Shown here in pieces: positions 58,161-64,000 of a stretch of 64,000 nucleotides of DNA; the stretch's first letter is position 1; every line of letters starts with the position of its first letter. Under the pieces are notes generated by a model. It was not told the DNA's origin, did not search any database, and was given only the letters and a program-made list of their open reading frames with translations. Made by a program: the position numbers and the translations under genes. This stretch comes from JBLNBN01 sp050260015 (lineage in GTDB: Bacteria; Bacteroidota; Ignavibacteria; Kapaibacteriales; UBA2268), in the NCBI GenBank assembly GCA_050260015.1, contig JBLNBN010000028.1, positions 107,668-171,667 of the forward strand, given 5' to 3'.

Positions 58161-58418
58161 TTAGTTAATCGGGTATACTGATATTTGCTTTTTATCGCGA
58201 CCCTTGGGTTCGAATTCAACGCGGCCGTCGATAAGGGAGAAAATAGTATAATCCGTGCCCAAGCCGACGTTATTGCCGGGATGGAACTTAGTTCCGCATT
58301 GGCGAACGAGTATATTGCCGGCTTTAACGGATTCGCCGCCGAAGCGCTTTACGCCGCGCCGTTGCGCGTTGGAGTCGCGGCCGTTTTTCGTCGAGCCGCC
58401 GCCTTTTTTATGTGCCAT
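58161..58418 (-). CDS. rpmA: 50S ribosomal protein bL27
   Basis: 85 residues. The N terminus MAHKKGGGSTKNGRDSNAQR, which reaches toward the peptidyl-transferase centre, is intact and has no cleavable Firmicutes-type extension. FGGESVKAGNILVRQCGTKF and HPGNNVGLGTDYT are family blocks. It follows rplU by 17 bases, the universal order. Confidence 0.98.
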   Translation of the reverse strand: MAHKKGGGSTKNGRDSNAQRRGVKRFGGESVKAGNILVRQCGTKFHPGNNVGLGTDYTIFSLIDGRVEFEPKGRDKKQISVYPIN

Positions 58419-58435
58419 GCCTAATGCCCCTTAGC

Positions 58436-58744
58436 TTAAATATTTACGTTAGTAATTTCAATTTGCGTAAATTGCGAGCGGTAACCGTTCAATTTACGGT
58501 ATCCTTTGCGGCGCTTTTTGTGGAAGACGATTACTTTATCGCCCTTGCCATGCGCCAAAATTTTTGCCGCGACGCTGCCCTGGATATACGGCGCGCCGAT
58601 TTGTGTCTTTTCGCCGTCTATGGCGAAAAGTATGTTCCCGAAGGTCAATTCGTCGCCAGGGGCGCCCTCGATACGCGGAGCCGTAAGCGTCATGCCCGGT
58701 TCTACCTGGAATTGCTGACCTGCTATTTCTACAACTGCTAACAT
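58436..58744 (-). CDS. rplU: 50S ribosomal protein bL21
   Basis: 102 residues from the ATG at 58744, which has an AGAGG site seven bases upstream and gives the typical start MLAVVEIAGQQFQVEPG; a longer in-frame version would add 28 residues foreign to the family. Other conserved stretches are VAAKILAHGKGDKVIVFHKK and GYRKLNGYRSQFTQIEI. A -7-like element (TAATTTTG, complement of 58810-58817) lies about 65 bases upstream. Confidence 0.98.
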   Translation of the reverse strand: MLAVVEIAGQQFQVEPGMTLTAPRIEGAPGDELTFGNILFAIDGEKTQIGAPYIQGSVAAKILAHGKGDKVIVFHKKRRKGYRKLNGYRSQFTQIEITNVNI

Positions 58745-58809
58745 TTTATCCCTCTTTTGTTCTTCTTCTCGTAAAGGAATTTGCAAAATAACACATTTAC
58801 GGGAAATGG

Positions 58810-58817
58810 CAAAATTA
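58810..58817 (-). promoter_or_regulatory. Candidate -7 element for rplU-rpmA
   Basis: TAATTTTG on the minus strand fits TAnnTTTG. Confidence 0.35.
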
Positions 58818-58889
58818 TTTTTTTCCACAATCGACTTCCAATCTTATTTCTTTAACTACATTCTTAAGCGATAAATGAGTTTTGTTTCT

Positions 58890-58897
58890 TATTTTTG
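58890..58897 (+). promoter_or_regulatory. Candidate -7 element for the deoxyhypusine-synthase-like gene
   Basis: TATTTTTG fits TAnnTTTG, 35 bases before the start codon at 58933. The same octamer precedes ppdK, nuoA and the HD-GYP gene. Confidence 0.45.
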
Positions 58898-58932
58898 CTT
58901 TTTTGCATTTTACAAATAAGGAGTATTTTATA

Positions 58933-59994
58933 ATGGCGGAAAAAAAGGATTTCCTCGATAGCTCGCGCCTCGTCGAGCATATCGATATAAAGAAATATAA
59001 CGTCGTCCCGATGGTCGAGGACATGGGAAAAATGGCTTTTCAGGCGCGCAACCTTCATCGCGCGGCCGCTATATTAGACAAGATGGCCGCCGACAGCGAC
59101 TGCACTATCTACCTGACTCTAGCCGGCTCTCTGATCTCCGCCGGCCTTAAGCAAGTTATCGTCGACCTTATGCGCTCGAAAATGGTCGACGCTATTGTCT
59201 CCACCGGCGCGAACATAGTCGACCAGGACTTCTTCGAAGCTCTTGGGTTCCGCCACTACCAGGGCACCCCCTTCGTGGACGATTCCGAGCTTCGCGAACT
59301 CGCCATTGATAGAATTTACGACACATACATAGACGAGGACGATCTCCGCGTCTGCGATATGACCATCGCCGAGATAACGAACTCGCTCGAACCCCGCCCC
59401 TACAGCTCCCGCGAATTTATCCGCGAGATGGGACGTTGGCTCGAGATGAACGATAAAGGCCAGGATTCCATAGTCCGCACCGCCTACGAGCTCGGCATCC
59501 CGATCTTCGTCCCGGCTTTCTCCGATTGCTCCGCGGGCTTCGGCCTCGTGCATCACCAATTCAATCGCGCAGGCGAGGAAATGGTTTCTATCGACTCCGC
59601 TAAGGACTTCCTCGAGCTGACCAGGACAAAGATTGAAGGCGGCACGAGCGGCATCTTCATGATCGGCGGCGGCGTTCCGAAAAACTTTACGCAGGACATC
59701 GTGGTAGCGGGCGAAGTGCTCGGCTACGACGTCGATATGCATAAGTACGCAGTCCAGTTGACGGTCGCCGACGAGCGCGACGGGGCTCTCTCCGGCTCGA
59801 CTCTGAAGGAAGCAAGTTCCTGGGGCAAGGTCGAGACCACCTACGAGCAGATGGTTTACGGCGAAGCTACCGTCACCTTCCCGCTCATCGCCGGCTACGC
59901 CTACCACAAACGCAACTGGGAAAGCAGAAAGTTCCGTCGCTACAACGACTTCCTGGACGCGCAGGTCCCGGCTCCAGCCCGCGCCGAAGCGTAA
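58933..59994 (+). CDS. Deoxyhypusine synthase family protein
   Basis: 353 residues from the ATG at 58933 with AAGGAG 9 bases upstream. The fold binds NAD and transfers the aminobutyl group of a polyamine. Family blocks: LTLAGSLISAGLKQVIVDLM, VSTGANIVDQDFFEALG, MIGGGVPKNFTQD, and KEASSWGKVETTYEQMVYG, where the Lys of WGK corresponds to the catalytic Lys that forms the enzyme-imine intermediate. Bacteria lack the eIF5A substrate, so bacterial members are thought to make homospermidine or related polyamines. It stands alone between rplU (divergent) and the cytochrome cassette, with a strong terminator after it. The specific product cannot be decided here. Confidence 0.88.
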   Translation: MAEKKDFLDSSRLVEHIDIKKYNVVPMVEDMGKMAFQARNLHRAAAILDKMAADSDCTIYLTLAGSLISAGLKQVIVDLMRSKMVDAIVSTGANIVDQDFFEALGFRHYQGTPFVDDSELRELAIDRIYDTYIDEDDLRVCDMTIAEITNSLEPRPYSSREFIREMGRWLEMNDKGQDSIVRTAYELGIPIFVPAFSDCSAGFGLVHHQFNRAGEEMVSIDSAKDFLELTRTKIEGGTSGIFMIGGGVPKNFTQDIVVAGEVLGYDVDMHKYAVQLTVADERDGALSGSTLKEASSWGKVETTYEQMVYGEATVTFPLIAGYAYHKRNWESRKFRRYNDFLDAQVPAPARAEA

Positions 59995-60021
59995 CTTCTC
60001 CCTTCTTCTAAGTTTTGATGG

Positions 60022-60050
60022 AAAAGCGGCCCTTACGGGCCGCTTTTTTT
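60022..60050 (+). terminator. Terminator after the deoxyhypusine-synthase-like gene
   Basis: AAGCGGCCC/GGGCCGCTT with a four-base loop, followed by T7. Confidence 0.93.
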
Positions 60051-60093
60051 ATTTATTATTACTATTTTCATTTTTTATTATTAACAAATTGAT

Positions 60094-60101
60094 TATATTT
60101 G
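60094..60101 (+). promoter_or_regulatory. Candidate -7 element for the cytochrome cassette
   Basis: TATATTTG fits TAnnTTTG, 44 bases before the first start codon. Confidence 0.45.
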
Positions 60102-60145
60102 CTTCATTATTTTACGGCATCTTTGAAAGATAATTTGAGGTGAAA

Positions 60146-60529
60146 ATGAAGCTGTTTTCTATTTTAGTATTTTCCGGGGCCGTCCTGCTCAGTTCGTGCA
60201 AGCACGATCCGATCACGGCCGGGAACAACCCTGTTCCCGTCGATTCCCTCTGCTTCGAGCGGGACGTTTTGCCCATCTTCCAGATCAATTGCGCTAAGAG
60301 CGGATGCCACGACGACATAACCGCCGAGGAAGGCTTCCGCGCCACAAGCTACGCTTCCATTATTAAAAAAATTAAGCCGAACAGCCTTAGCGGGAGCAAA
60401 ATATGGGAGGTAATCCACGATAGCGGAGAGGACCGCATGCCGCCCCCGCCCAATCCCCCGCTCACTGCGGACCAGGTGAACACGATCAAAACGTGGATTA
60501 TGGAAGGCGCTTTTTCAGATTGCAAATAA
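60146..60529 (+). CDS. Lipoprotein c-type cytochrome with CX4CH motif
   Basis: 127 residues from the ATG at 60146 with GAGG five bases upstream; a GTG six bases earlier overlaps that site. A lipoprotein signal ends LLSSC (Cys 18). The sequence VLPIFQINCAKSGCHDD (Cys 49, Cys 54, His 55) is a cytochrome c-type heme site with four residues between the cysteines in place of two. Met 98 in DRMPPPP is a likely axial ligand, and LTADQVNTIKTWIMEGA is the usual C-terminal helix. Similar lipoproteins are common in Bacteroidota. It probably carries electrons outside the inner membrane; whether heme is bound needs proof. Confidence 0.75.
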   Translation: MKLFSILVFSGAVLLSSCKHDPITAGNNPVPVDSLCFERDVLPIFQINCAKSGCHDDITAEEGFRATSYASIIKKIKPNSLSGSKIWEVIHDSGEDRMPPPPNPPLTADQVNTIKTWIMEGAFSDCK

Positions 60530-60538
60530 GGAGGATTT

Positions 60539-60922
60539 ATGAGAAAGTATTTTACTTACTTTTTATTCGCGGCAGCGGCCGTTTTAGCTGCGAGCTGCTA
60601 CTACGACAATGAAGAAGAGCTCTATTGGAGCGCCGACGGCGGACTAACGGGCTGCGACACCGCCAACGTTAAGTATTCCGTTCAATTAACCAATACGCTG
60701 CAGAACTACTGCCTGGCGTGCCACGGCCCTACGGCTCAATCCACCGGCGGTGGGATTAGTTTAAATTCCTACGTGGGGCTGAAGAACAATATCTCCCGGG
60801 TTATCGGCGCGATAAACCACGCGCCCGGCTTTCAACCCATGCCGAAAGGCGCCGCAAAGCTAACCCCCTGCAGGATCAGGCAATTTGAAATTTGGCGGGA
60901 CGCGGGAACGCCCAACAATTAA
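60539..60922 (+). CDS. Lipoprotein c-type cytochrome
   Basis: 127 residues. A lipoprotein signal ends LAASC (Cys 20). The heme site is a standard CLACH (Cys 58, Cys 61, His 62) with Met 101 in FQPMPKGAAKL as likely sixth ligand and RIRQFEIWRDAGTPNN as the C-terminal helix. It starts nine bases after the first cytochrome, with a GGAGG site, and is followed 13 bases later by the DUF5777 gene, so the three form one operon. Role: periplasmic or outer-membrane electron transfer. Confidence 0.82.
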   Translation: MRKYFTYFLFAAAAVLAASCYYDNEEELYWSADGGLTGCDTANVKYSVQLTNTLQNYCLACHGPTAQSTGGGISLNSYVGLKNNISRVIGAINHAPGFQPMPKGAAKLTPCRIRQFEIWRDAGTPNN

Positions 60923-60935
60923 TAAGGAAATCAAC

Positions 60936-61829
60936 ATGAAGAAAACTCTACTGGTTCTTGCACTTATTACCTTCAGCCTTTACAACGGGATTGCGCAAGC
61001 CGGGCAGGACGACGACATAAGCTCGCTGCTCGACAGCCTTTCCGCCCCAACCGACGATTACGCCTACGCTTTCTTCAAGACTACCCGTATCGTAACCGGG
61101 CATTCCATCGAGCAGATGAAGGCCGGGCAACTGGAGTTCCGCATTTCGCACCGCTTCGGGAAGCTAAATTCCGGGGCGGGACAGCTCTGGGGATTGGATC
61201 AATCCACGATATTATTCAGCCTCGAGTACGGCATTACCGATTGGCTGGAGACGGGTATAATGCGCACGCCCAACGAAAAGATATTAAACGGTTTCGCAAA
61301 AGTAAAGCTTTTGCGGCAGGTCTTCGGCGGATTCCCCGTCTCGATTTCCTACTTCGGCAGCGCCGGGGTCAGCACGATCGATTGGGCCAACCCGGACAGG
61401 GAGAACTATTTCTCCTCGCGGCTCCACTTCGCCCATCAAATTTTAATTGCGAAGAAATTCAGCGAGGATTTCTCCCTGCAGCTCACGCCGACGCTCGTAC
61501 ACAGGAATTTGGTTCCCAACGCTCTGGACGAGAACGACCTATTCGCCGTGGGGATTGGCGGGCGCTATAAACTAACTAACAGGATCTCGGTAAACGCCGA
61601 GTACTTCCATGCGTTCCAGCCTACCTACGCCGGCGCGCCGGATCTCTTCGATCCTATGTCGATCGGCTTTGATATTGAGACCGGCGGGCACGTCTTCCAG
61701 ATAATGCTCTCCAATTCCGTCGGGATGATCGAAAAGCACTACATAGCCGAGAATACGGGCGACGCTTCCAAGGGGGATATGCACTTAGGATTCAATATCT
61801 CCAGGACGTTTACGCTGATAGGGGAGTAA
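60936..61829 (+). CDS. DUF5777 family beta-barrel protein
   Basis: 297 residues from the ATG at 60936 with an AAGGA site; a signal peptide follows (MKKTLLVLALITFSLYNGIAQA). The opening YAFFKTTRIVTGHSIEQMKAGQLEFRISHRFG and the later GITDWLETGIMR are typical of the DUF5777 family; the remainder alternates strands of a probable outer-membrane barrel. These barrels often follow small cytochrome lipoproteins in Bacteroidota, and here that arrangement is intact. Function unproven; a link between cytochromes and the outer membrane is a reasonable inference. Confidence 0.8.
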   Translation: MKKTLLVLALITFSLYNGIAQAGQDDDISSLLDSLSAPTDDYAYAFFKTTRIVTGHSIEQMKAGQLEFRISHRFGKLNSGAGQLWGLDQSTILFSLEYGITDWLETGIMRTPNEKILNGFAKVKLLRQVFGGFPVSISYFGSAGVSTIDWANPDRENYFSSRLHFAHQILIAKKFSEDFSLQLTPTLVHRNLVPNALDENDLFAVGIGGRYKLTNRISVNAEYFHAFQPTYAGAPDLFDPMSIGFDIETGGHVFQIMLSNSVGMIEKHYIAENTGDASKGDMHLGFNISRTFTLIGE

Positions 61830-61843
61830 CCTCTTTATAATAT

Positions 61844-61878
61844 TAAAAAAGGCAAGCTCATTAAGGGCTTGCCTTTTT
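61844..61878. terminator. Bidirectional terminator between convergent genes
   Basis: AAGGCAAGC pairs with GCTTGCCTT; A-run on the left, T-run on the right. It serves the DUF5777 operon and the convergent propeller gene. Confidence 0.85.
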
Positions 61879-61931
61879 CCGCTTATGACTTTTATAAGAA
61901 ACGTGCTAAAAATAAATCACCGATAAATCCG

Positions 61932-63272
61932 CTAATCTATCTTAACAAAATTCTTCGCGCGGATGGAGACTCCATTTTGCAGGACGAAGAGATAGGTCCC
62001 GTTTGGAAGCCCCTCAAGGGAGTATTCTAAATTTGCCTCGCCAGTCGTTGGGTCTACCTGGATCTTGCCGGAGAACTCGATCAGCTTATTGCCGAGTATG
62101 TCGCTGACGTAGGCCGTTACGTTATCCTGCCCGTCGGGCATGAGGAAAGCCCTCGCCTTTAGTATGTTCCCTCGCGTCGGGTTCGGGTAAATGCGCTCTA
62201 TCCATGCATCCAACGCGTGGTTTTCCGCGCCGTAGCCCCCTTCTGGCGCGCCCGTCCCTTCGGGCTTATAGCGGAAAATACCCTGCGGACCTGTGCCTAT
62301 CCATAGATAACCTTCCGAATCGAATTCCGCGCTTCCAAGCCATATAACAACACTATCATCGATGGGATAATCAATTTTCTCCCATTTATCTTTTTTTAAG
62401 TCATATTTGCAGAAGAAATAATGCATAGCCCAAAATACATAAATTTGGCCGTCCTTGATCGGAACAATTTTCTTTATATATTTATCATCCCACTCCTCTC
62501 CATGGATTTTTAAAGAATCAGGTATATTAACCGCTTCCCATTTCCCGTCAGAATAGAAGGAAAGATCGTTGGAATCGGAAGACGCGTAGAGATTGCCGAG
62601 GCGGTCGAATTGCATAAAGCGTATGTTCTTACCCCCTAATTTGGCTTCGCTCATCGTAATAGTCTTATGCGAAAGGCTATCCTGTGTATGAAAAGTAACT
62701 TCAACTATGCCTTTGGGATATGCGTATCGCAAGATAGAGTCCTTAACAATTACTCTATTAGTGTTAAAGTATGGCATCTCTATTTTATCTATATCATAAT
62801 CGGTGAATTTTTCCCCGTCAAATTTCGTAAGGTATTGTGTAGTGCTAAGAAACCAAACATTATCGTTGTTATCGACTGTTAATCCATTTATTGCGCCGTA
62901 GTCCCATTTCGAGCCGTAATCGAGCTTGCTTACCTTTTGGAATCCGCCTTCCTCCGTGTATTTTGCCAATCCGCCGAGAGTATTGATCCAGATTGTGCCT
63001 TTGGAATCAGTCTGCATCCTATGTATTGCATAATAATCCGATGATAAATCTGGGTTTGATACGGGTTCTATTTCGTCTTCATTTATTGTATAGAGGCGCA
63101 TCCAAGGAGATACGAGCATCCCACCGTCTTTTAAAGGGGCGATTGCATTTACGTAAGCTATCGTATCGTTTTTATAGTAATAAGGGTATATTTTCCATTC
63201 GTCTTCGGCGCTGCAAAAAAATGGAAATAGGTATGCAAGCGCCATAATAAAAGCAAAGCGACTATAGTTCAT
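61932..63272 (-). CDS. Secreted beta-propeller protein with T9SS sorting domain
   Basis: 446 residues from the ATG at 63272; two upstream in-frame ATGs exist but this one best fits the GGTGA site and begins the signal peptide (MNYSRFAFIMALAYLFPFF, then CSAED). Repeats of the form DSKGTIWINTLGGLAKY, DNNDNVWFLSTTQYLTKF, DRLGNLYASSDSN and DSEGYLWIGTGPQGIFRY are two-component-regulator-type propeller blades. From about residue 358, IYPNPTRGN to NGTYLFVLQNGVSIRAKNFV is a type A T9SS sorting domain. It is predicted to be a surface protein. It shares style, not close sequence, with the cargo at 14529-16811. Confidence 0.82.
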   Translation of the reverse strand: MNYSRFAFIMALAYLFPFFCSAEDEWKIYPYYYKNDTIAYVNAIAPLKDGGMLVSPWMRLYTINEDEIEPVSNPDLSSDYYAIHRMQTDSKGTIWINTLGGLAKYTEEGGFQKVSKLDYGSKWDYGAINGLTVDNNDNVWFLSTTQYLTKFDGEKFTDYDIDKIEMPYFNTNRVIVKDSILRYAYPKGIVEVTFHTQDSLSHKTITMSEAKLGGKNIRFMQFDRLGNLYASSDSNDLSFYSDGKWEAVNIPDSLKIHGEEWDDKYIKKIVPIKDGQIYVFWAMHYFFCKYDLKKDKWEKIDYPIDDSVVIWLGSAEFDSEGYLWIGTGPQGIFRYKPEGTGAPEGGYGAENHALDAWIERIYPNPTRGNILKARAFLMPDGQDNVTAYVSDILGNKLIEFSGKIQVDPTTGEANLEYSLEGLPNGTYLFVLQNGVSIRAKNFVKID

Positions 63273-63600
63273 AATCATCACCATGGATAAGAGTTCATAA
63301 ATAATTTGCGACTATAGGCGGCGCTTAATTATAAATCAAGCGCAGTCTAAGCATTAATTGTTGTTTATTCTCCGCAACTGGTCTGGCAGGAACGGCCGCT
63401 TATAGTCTCTCCTATTAATCAGAAAATAATAATATGGGAGAATTGTCGGCGTCCAAAGTAAAATAATAAAAACAGAAAAGCAAGCTTTATTTTCGATTAT
63501 GTTAGATTTTTCAAATAAATGCAACATTTTCCGCGCAGGAAAAGTAATCGTTTCTTAATATTTAGTTAACTCGTTTAGATAAAGTCTGAACGGGCAAGGG
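63273..63600. other. AT-rich gap without a gene
   Basis: No coding frame, RNA gene or strong palindrome is seen. It should contain the promoter of the propeller gene. Confidence 0.45.
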
Positions 63601-63643
63601 TTCACGGCAAAATCATAAATAGCTTTTTTCTTCTGATGCCTCC

Positions 63644-63995
63644 CCGCGGCTCCGCCGCAGAAAGGAGGCGGGGGCGGCGTTGGCTACTGACGTGGAACCG
63701 CTGCGCGGTTCGTAAGATTTGAGCTCTTTATAAATTTTTTGCGGCGAAAATCAACTGAATAATACGCCGATAGTTACGCCGTAGGCGTTTCACATCTGTA
63801 ACAGGCGCTTTGCGTCGAAAACGCTACGCCGTAGGCGTTGGACAAGCGTTTTCTACCAATAAGTAACCCCTCCGGGGTTAAGAAAAATAATTCCATAAAG
63901 TCCCGAAGGGAGGGCATTATTCGTAACCGTAAGAAAGCGAAGCGCAGCTTACGGATGCCCATGCCTCAAATTCTATCTAAAACGGCGTAGCCGTT
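63644..63995 (-). repeat. Composite palindromic repeat, copy D (inverted, extended)
   Basis: The modules run in reverse order relative to copies A-C: CCGCGGCTCCGCCGCAG (63644-63660), GAACCGCTGCGCGGTTC (63695-63711), CGCCGTAGGCG twice (63777-63787 and 63827-63837). Further stems of the same design follow: AACCCCTCCGGGGTT (63865-63879), TCCCGAAGGGA (63901-63911) and AACGGCGTAGCCGTT (63981-63995). The element may continue past the window. Short frames across it are not convincing genes. Confidence 0.8.
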
Positions 63996-64000
63996 AAACG

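Noticed and set aside
58007..58219. A 70-residue minus-strand frame between rpmA and dusB
   Set aside because: It overlaps rpmA and runs through the terminator; no family features.
59119..59907. A 262-residue minus-strand frame inside the deoxyhypusine-synthase-like gene
   Set aside because: It is antisense to a well-conserved gene and is explained by codon bias; no homology recognised.
63774..63962. A 62-residue minus-strand frame near the right edge
   Set aside because: It lies wholly in the composite repeat; its peptide (MPSLRDF, FLTPEGLL) is the translation of the palindromes and resembles frames often mis-annotated in such repeats.

Overview
The window looks like a chromosomal segment from a Gram-negative member of the Bacteroidota/Chlorobiota (FCB) lineage. 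A Kapabacteria- or Ignavibacteria-like organism is my best guess, by inference rather than a database match. The grounds are: several secreted proteins with type IX secretion (T9SS) type A C-terminal sorting domains; a PorV/PorQ-family barrel; a CarboxypepD_reg-TonB receptor; a DUF5777/cytochrome cassette; a 30-residue COX24-domain protein typical of this phylum; and Bacteroidota-type -7 promoter elements (TAnnTTTG) in front of at least eleven transcription units. No phage, insertion sequence or CRISPR array was seen.

Layout. 1-1322: 5' part of an exported reprolysin-like zinc metalloprotease, cut by the window edge. 1475-12254: an eleven-gene complex I operon nuoABCDHIJKLMN on the minus strand, without nuoEFG, closed by a terminator. 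12443-14455: divergent exported superoxide dismutase plus an ion antiporter of the NhaD/ArsB superfamily. 14529-16811: T9SS cargo. 17479-18581: DUF2231 membrane protein and lipoprotein rubrerythrin. 19405-21377: HU, COX24-domain mini-protein, tRNA-Leu(UAG) and a trigger factor with a His-rich tail, all on one strand. 21542-23638: STAND-type ATPase. 24435-27200: pyruvate phosphate dikinase with a possible -1 frameshift tail. 28105-29565: DnaB. 29589-30539: unusual CDF-family protein.

30758-36421: a giant beta-helix T9SS protein. 36788-37723: leucine-rich-repeat protein. 37814-41164: GWxTD protein, LpxL-type acyltransferase and GT9 glycosyltransferase (envelope/lipid A). 41279-52271: PorV-like barrel, 1540-residue exported protein, TonB receptor and T9SS cargo, probably one operon. 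52396-54307: an ECF sigma factor and an anti-sigma factor that continues through one membrane helix and a linker into an outer-membrane beta-barrel, i.e. a dual-membrane-spanning anti-sigma factor. 54410-58744: holA, response regulator, HD-GYP, dusB, rpmA, rplU. 58933-59994: deoxyhypusine-synthase-like enzyme. 60146-61829: two lipoprotein cytochromes and a DUF5777 barrel. 61932-63272: T9SS propeller protein.

The long intergenic gaps (18.7-19.3, 23.7-24.3, 27.4-27.9 and 63.6-64.0 kb) hold four copies, one inverted, of a composite repeat. Its modules are short stem-loops with three-base loops in a fixed order.

The genes fit a respiring cell that invests heavily in envelope display: complex I, cytochromes, extracytoplasmic oxidative-stress proteins, T9SS cargo, TonB uptake and envelope-stress signalling. 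The most notable candidates are the sigma/dual-membrane anti-sigma pair beside the TonB/T9SS operon, the modular palindromic repeats, and the pyruvate phosphate dikinase frameshift tail.
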